From a bacterium (lineage in GTDB: Bacteria > Verrucomicrobiota > Verrucomicrobiae > Limisphaerales > J093), in assembly GCA_021839785.1 (NCBI GenBank), contig JAKCAB010000123.1, positions 1 to 6,377 on the forward strand: a stretch of 6,377 bases of DNA, given 5' to 3'. Under the pieces are notes generated by a model that saw only the letters and a program-made list of their open reading frames with translations, was not told the DNA's origin and made no database searches. This document shows positions 4,602-6,377 of the stretch, in pieces. Numbering within the stretch: position 1 is the stretch's first letter; each line of letters starts with the position of its first letter. A program made the translations under genes and the position numbers.

Positions 4602-6377
4602 TGGAGATGGGGGTTGGTTTCATCCGCATCGTCGCCCGCGCCCGCCGCGGCGGCGCCCGTCGCGGTGAAGCCGCGCACGGAGAAGCGGAGCTGGATGTCG
4701 TTGAGCTTGTCGAGTTGATCGAAGATCGGTGCGTTACCGGGGATGTCCTCGGACATGGAGAAGATCCAGCGGTCGTTGGCGGGGCTGCGCTCATGGAGCT
4801 TGGTGCCCGTGCGCGCCTCCTTGAAGCCGTTGACCGACGCGATGACGAGCGCGGCCCGGCCGGGGAGCGGTTCGAGGTTCCAGACCCGGACGGCGGTGCC
4901 TTCGGCGTCGAGCCGGGCGGGTTTGCTCCGGATGTAAGAGGCGCCTTCCTGCTGCAGTTCGACCTGGATCTGGTCCTCCGAATTGAGCGCGAGGCCGCGC
5001 CCGCGGAAGTTGACCCGGACGCCGAAGCCACTTTCGAGTGTCGGGTGGTAGAAGATCAGGGCGTTGAACTGGCCGGGCTGGTAGAGCTGGTTCACGTTCC
5101 GTCCGTTGCGCAGACGGCGGTTGAGCGAGGTGGAGAAGGTAAACTCCAGCCGGTGCTCCCCTGTGGCCAGGTCCGTGACGATGTGGTCCCGGAGGAACCG
5201 CAGCCACGCGGCGTCGCTCGACAGATCCCCGGCCTGGGGTTCGAGCGCCAGCGGGTCCGATCGGTCGAACTCGCCGGTGAGTTCATTGGTCACGGTCACC
5301 GCGTTGTTCTGAAAGACATCGTGCCGGAGCGAGAGGGTGGCTTGCACGGTGTCCTGCGCGCCGTGCTGTTCATACAGCCGGTCGATCTGGGTGCGCAGGT
5401 AATTCACGAGCGTGACCAACCGCCTGCCATTGCGGGCTGCGAGCACCTCGTGGAGCAAAGCGGCCGCCTGCACGGCCTGGTCGCCGCCGTTGATCTTGTA
5501 TTGGCCGGCTTTGGCCGCCTTGTAGAGGGCCTCCTGGGCGAAGATGAAAGTCTCCTCGGCGTCGCGCGCGGCGAGGTCGCGGAGCAGGCGGTAATCGGGG
5601 CTGCCGAGGGGGTTGGTTTGCTCGAGCTGGAGCGCCGAGGCGTATTCTTGAAGGAGGAACCGGACCCGCCCGGTCATGTTCGCCAGGTCGAGCATTTCCA
5701 TGTCCAGTTTCTGCTCGGCCATGAGGAGGTTCAGCTTCAGACGCTCGGCCTCGAGGACCAACGCATGGAGTGCTTCCTCGGTGCGGAGGAGAGTGTTGTC
5801 GCGTTCGAGGTATTGGAGCTGGGCGCGCTCGGCGGCGGCGATGCGCGTCTTCTGGGCCTGGATCTCGGCGAGGCGGCGGGCGAGGCCGGCTTCCAACTCG
5901 CCCATTGCCAGGGCGTTCTGGACCTTCTCCTGGCGTTCAAAGACAGCGTTGACCGTCCCAACCACGGCCCCTGCGACAGCCCCCCAGACACTCCCCGTTT
6001 GGGCCCCTGCGCTCGCCCCGCTCTGGCCCGCCATGACCGTGTCAGTGATCTGGCCCCGGATGGAGCGCTGAACTCCCAGCCGGGCCGCCGCCTTTGCTGT
6101 CTCGGCCCTCACCTCGCCTTCCACCTGATCCAGCGCGGCCACCTTTTCGCCGTTGGCGAGGATCAACTCGGCGCCCTGCGTGATGTTGCCGGCAATCTGC
6201 TGCGCGATCTCCTCCTTCTTGCGCATGTTGGAGACGACGTTTTGCAGATCCAGATTCGCCGCCTGCAGCTCGGTCTCGGCGAGGGTCACCCGCCGCCATT
6301 GCTGGTACAGGCTCCCTTTCGATTCGCCGCCGGTGTAGGTGTGCGTCCGGTCCCGGTCTTCCGCCGGCAGAAGGGCA
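4598..6377 (-). CDS. Large helical protein, probable Tc-toxin A-subunit-like C-terminal part; 5' end outside window
   Basis: The frame is open to the right edge; 592 codons are seen. An in-frame GTG at 6289 is not the likely start, because coding character continues upstream (AEDRDRTHTYTGGESKGSLY). Window residues about 20-110 and 146-265 are strongly helical and coiled-coil-like (for example AETELQAANLDLQNVV and RTEEALHALVLEAERLKLNL). They flank a Gly/Ala-rich hydrophobic turn at 113-145. A further helical stretch to about residue 345 leads into a beta-rich domain, which ends WIFSMSEDIPG ... LDKLNDIQLRFSVRG and a low-complexity Ala/Gly/Asp tail. TcA subunits have a helical pore domain with a hydrophobic tip, then a TcB-binding domain ending in an 'LNDVxLHxRYTAR'-like motif; the match is partial. 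With a TcB-like gene downstream, a TcA-like role is the best reading. An unrelated coiled-coil surface protein remains possible. Confidence 0.7.
   Translation of the reverse strand, partial: ALLPAEDRDRTHTYTGGESKGSLYQQWRRVTLAETELQAANLDLQNVVSNMRKKEEIAQQIAGNITQGAELILANGEKVAALDQVEGEVRAETAKAAARLGVQRSIRGQITDTVMAGQSGASAGAQTGSVWGAVAGAVVGTVNAVFERQEKVQNALAMGELEAGLARRLAEIQAQKTRIAAAERAQLQYLERDNTLLRTEEALHALVLEAERLKLNLLMAEQKLDMEMLDLANMTGRVRFLLQEYASALQLEQTNPLGSPDYRLLRDLAARDAEETFIFAQEALYKAAKAGQYKINGGDQAVQAAALLHEVLAARNGRRLVTLVNYLRTQIDRLYEQHGAQDTVQATLSLRHDVFQNNAVTVTNELTGEFDRSDPLALEPQAGDLSSDAAWLRFLRDHIVTDLATGEHRLEFTFSTSLNRRLRNGRNVNQLYQPGQFNALIFYHPTLESGFGVRVNFRGRGLALNSEDQIQVELQQEGASYIRSKPARLDAEGTAVRVWNLEPLPGRAALVIASVNGFKEARTGTKLHERSPANDRWIFSMSEDIPGNAPIFDQLDKLNDIQLRFSVRGFTATGAAAAGAGDDADETNPHLQ
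5942..6040 (-). other. Gly/Ala-rich hydrophobic turn between two long helices (candidate pore tip)
   Basis: This segment encodes TDTVMAGQSGASAGAQ followed by TGSVWGAVAGAVVGTVNAVF, between two long charged helical stretches. It is the only strongly hydrophobic segment in this part of the protein. Its position resembles the membrane-inserting tip of a TcA channel hairpin. The pore function is inferred from placement and composition only. Confidence 0.5.

Noticed and set aside
4360..5031. Minus-strand open frame of 223 codons spanning the junction of two genes
   Set aside because: Composition is Ser/Arg/Pro-rich and low complexity, and it overlaps two well-supported genes in another frame.
6287..6289. 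GTG as start of the large helical protein
   Set aside because: The frame stays open to the right edge with protein-like sequence upstream, so this GTG is an internal Val codon.

Overview
This is a GC-rich window in which all real coding sequence lies on the minus strand and is packed into one directional cluster, read from right to left. The ancestry looks verrucomicrobial, possibly the Pedosphaera/Limisphaera group. I infer this from the strong GC bias (long antisense shadow frames), the near absence of Shine-Dalgarno sequences, and secreted proteins carrying an 'NYQGRLTD...GQPLASG' N-terminal module. The assignment is from memory of such proteins, not from a search.

Layout in transcription order: (1) 6377-4598, the C-terminal 592 codons of a large protein that runs off the right edge. 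It has a long alpha-helical region with a Gly/Ala-rich hydrophobic turn, then a beta-rich C-terminal domain, and probably corresponds to a Tc-toxin A-type (TcA) subunit. (2) 4601-3603, a secreted protein of 332 aa with the NYQGRL module and a beta-rich, tail-fibre-tip-like C-terminus. (3) 3606-2596, a paralogue with the same N-terminal module but a phage tail-collar domain at the C-terminus. Its reading frame is broken near the end, and the expected last residues are present in the -1 frame, ending at 2528. (4) 2520-1, the first 840 codons of a SpvB/TcaC-TcdB type (TcB) protein that runs off the left edge. It has a signal peptide, a SpvB N-terminal domain, six FG-GAP/VCBS-type repeats and a TcdB middle region. 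Because it has no stop inside the window, an ORF finder that demands closed frames misses it.

The genes are joined by ATGA stop/start overlaps (1 to 2 and 2 to 3) and by only 7 bases between the restored end of gene 3 and the start of gene 4. They therefore look like one translationally coupled operon. The reading I favour is a Tc-toxin-like complex: a TcA-like translocation subunit and a TcB-like cocoon/propeller subunit, with two phage-tail-fibre-like secreted proteins between them. That insertion and the possible frameshift switch in gene 3 are the unusual parts. There is no non-coding stretch over 300 bases, and I saw no RNA gene, CRISPR array, insertion sequence or convincing promoter or terminator.
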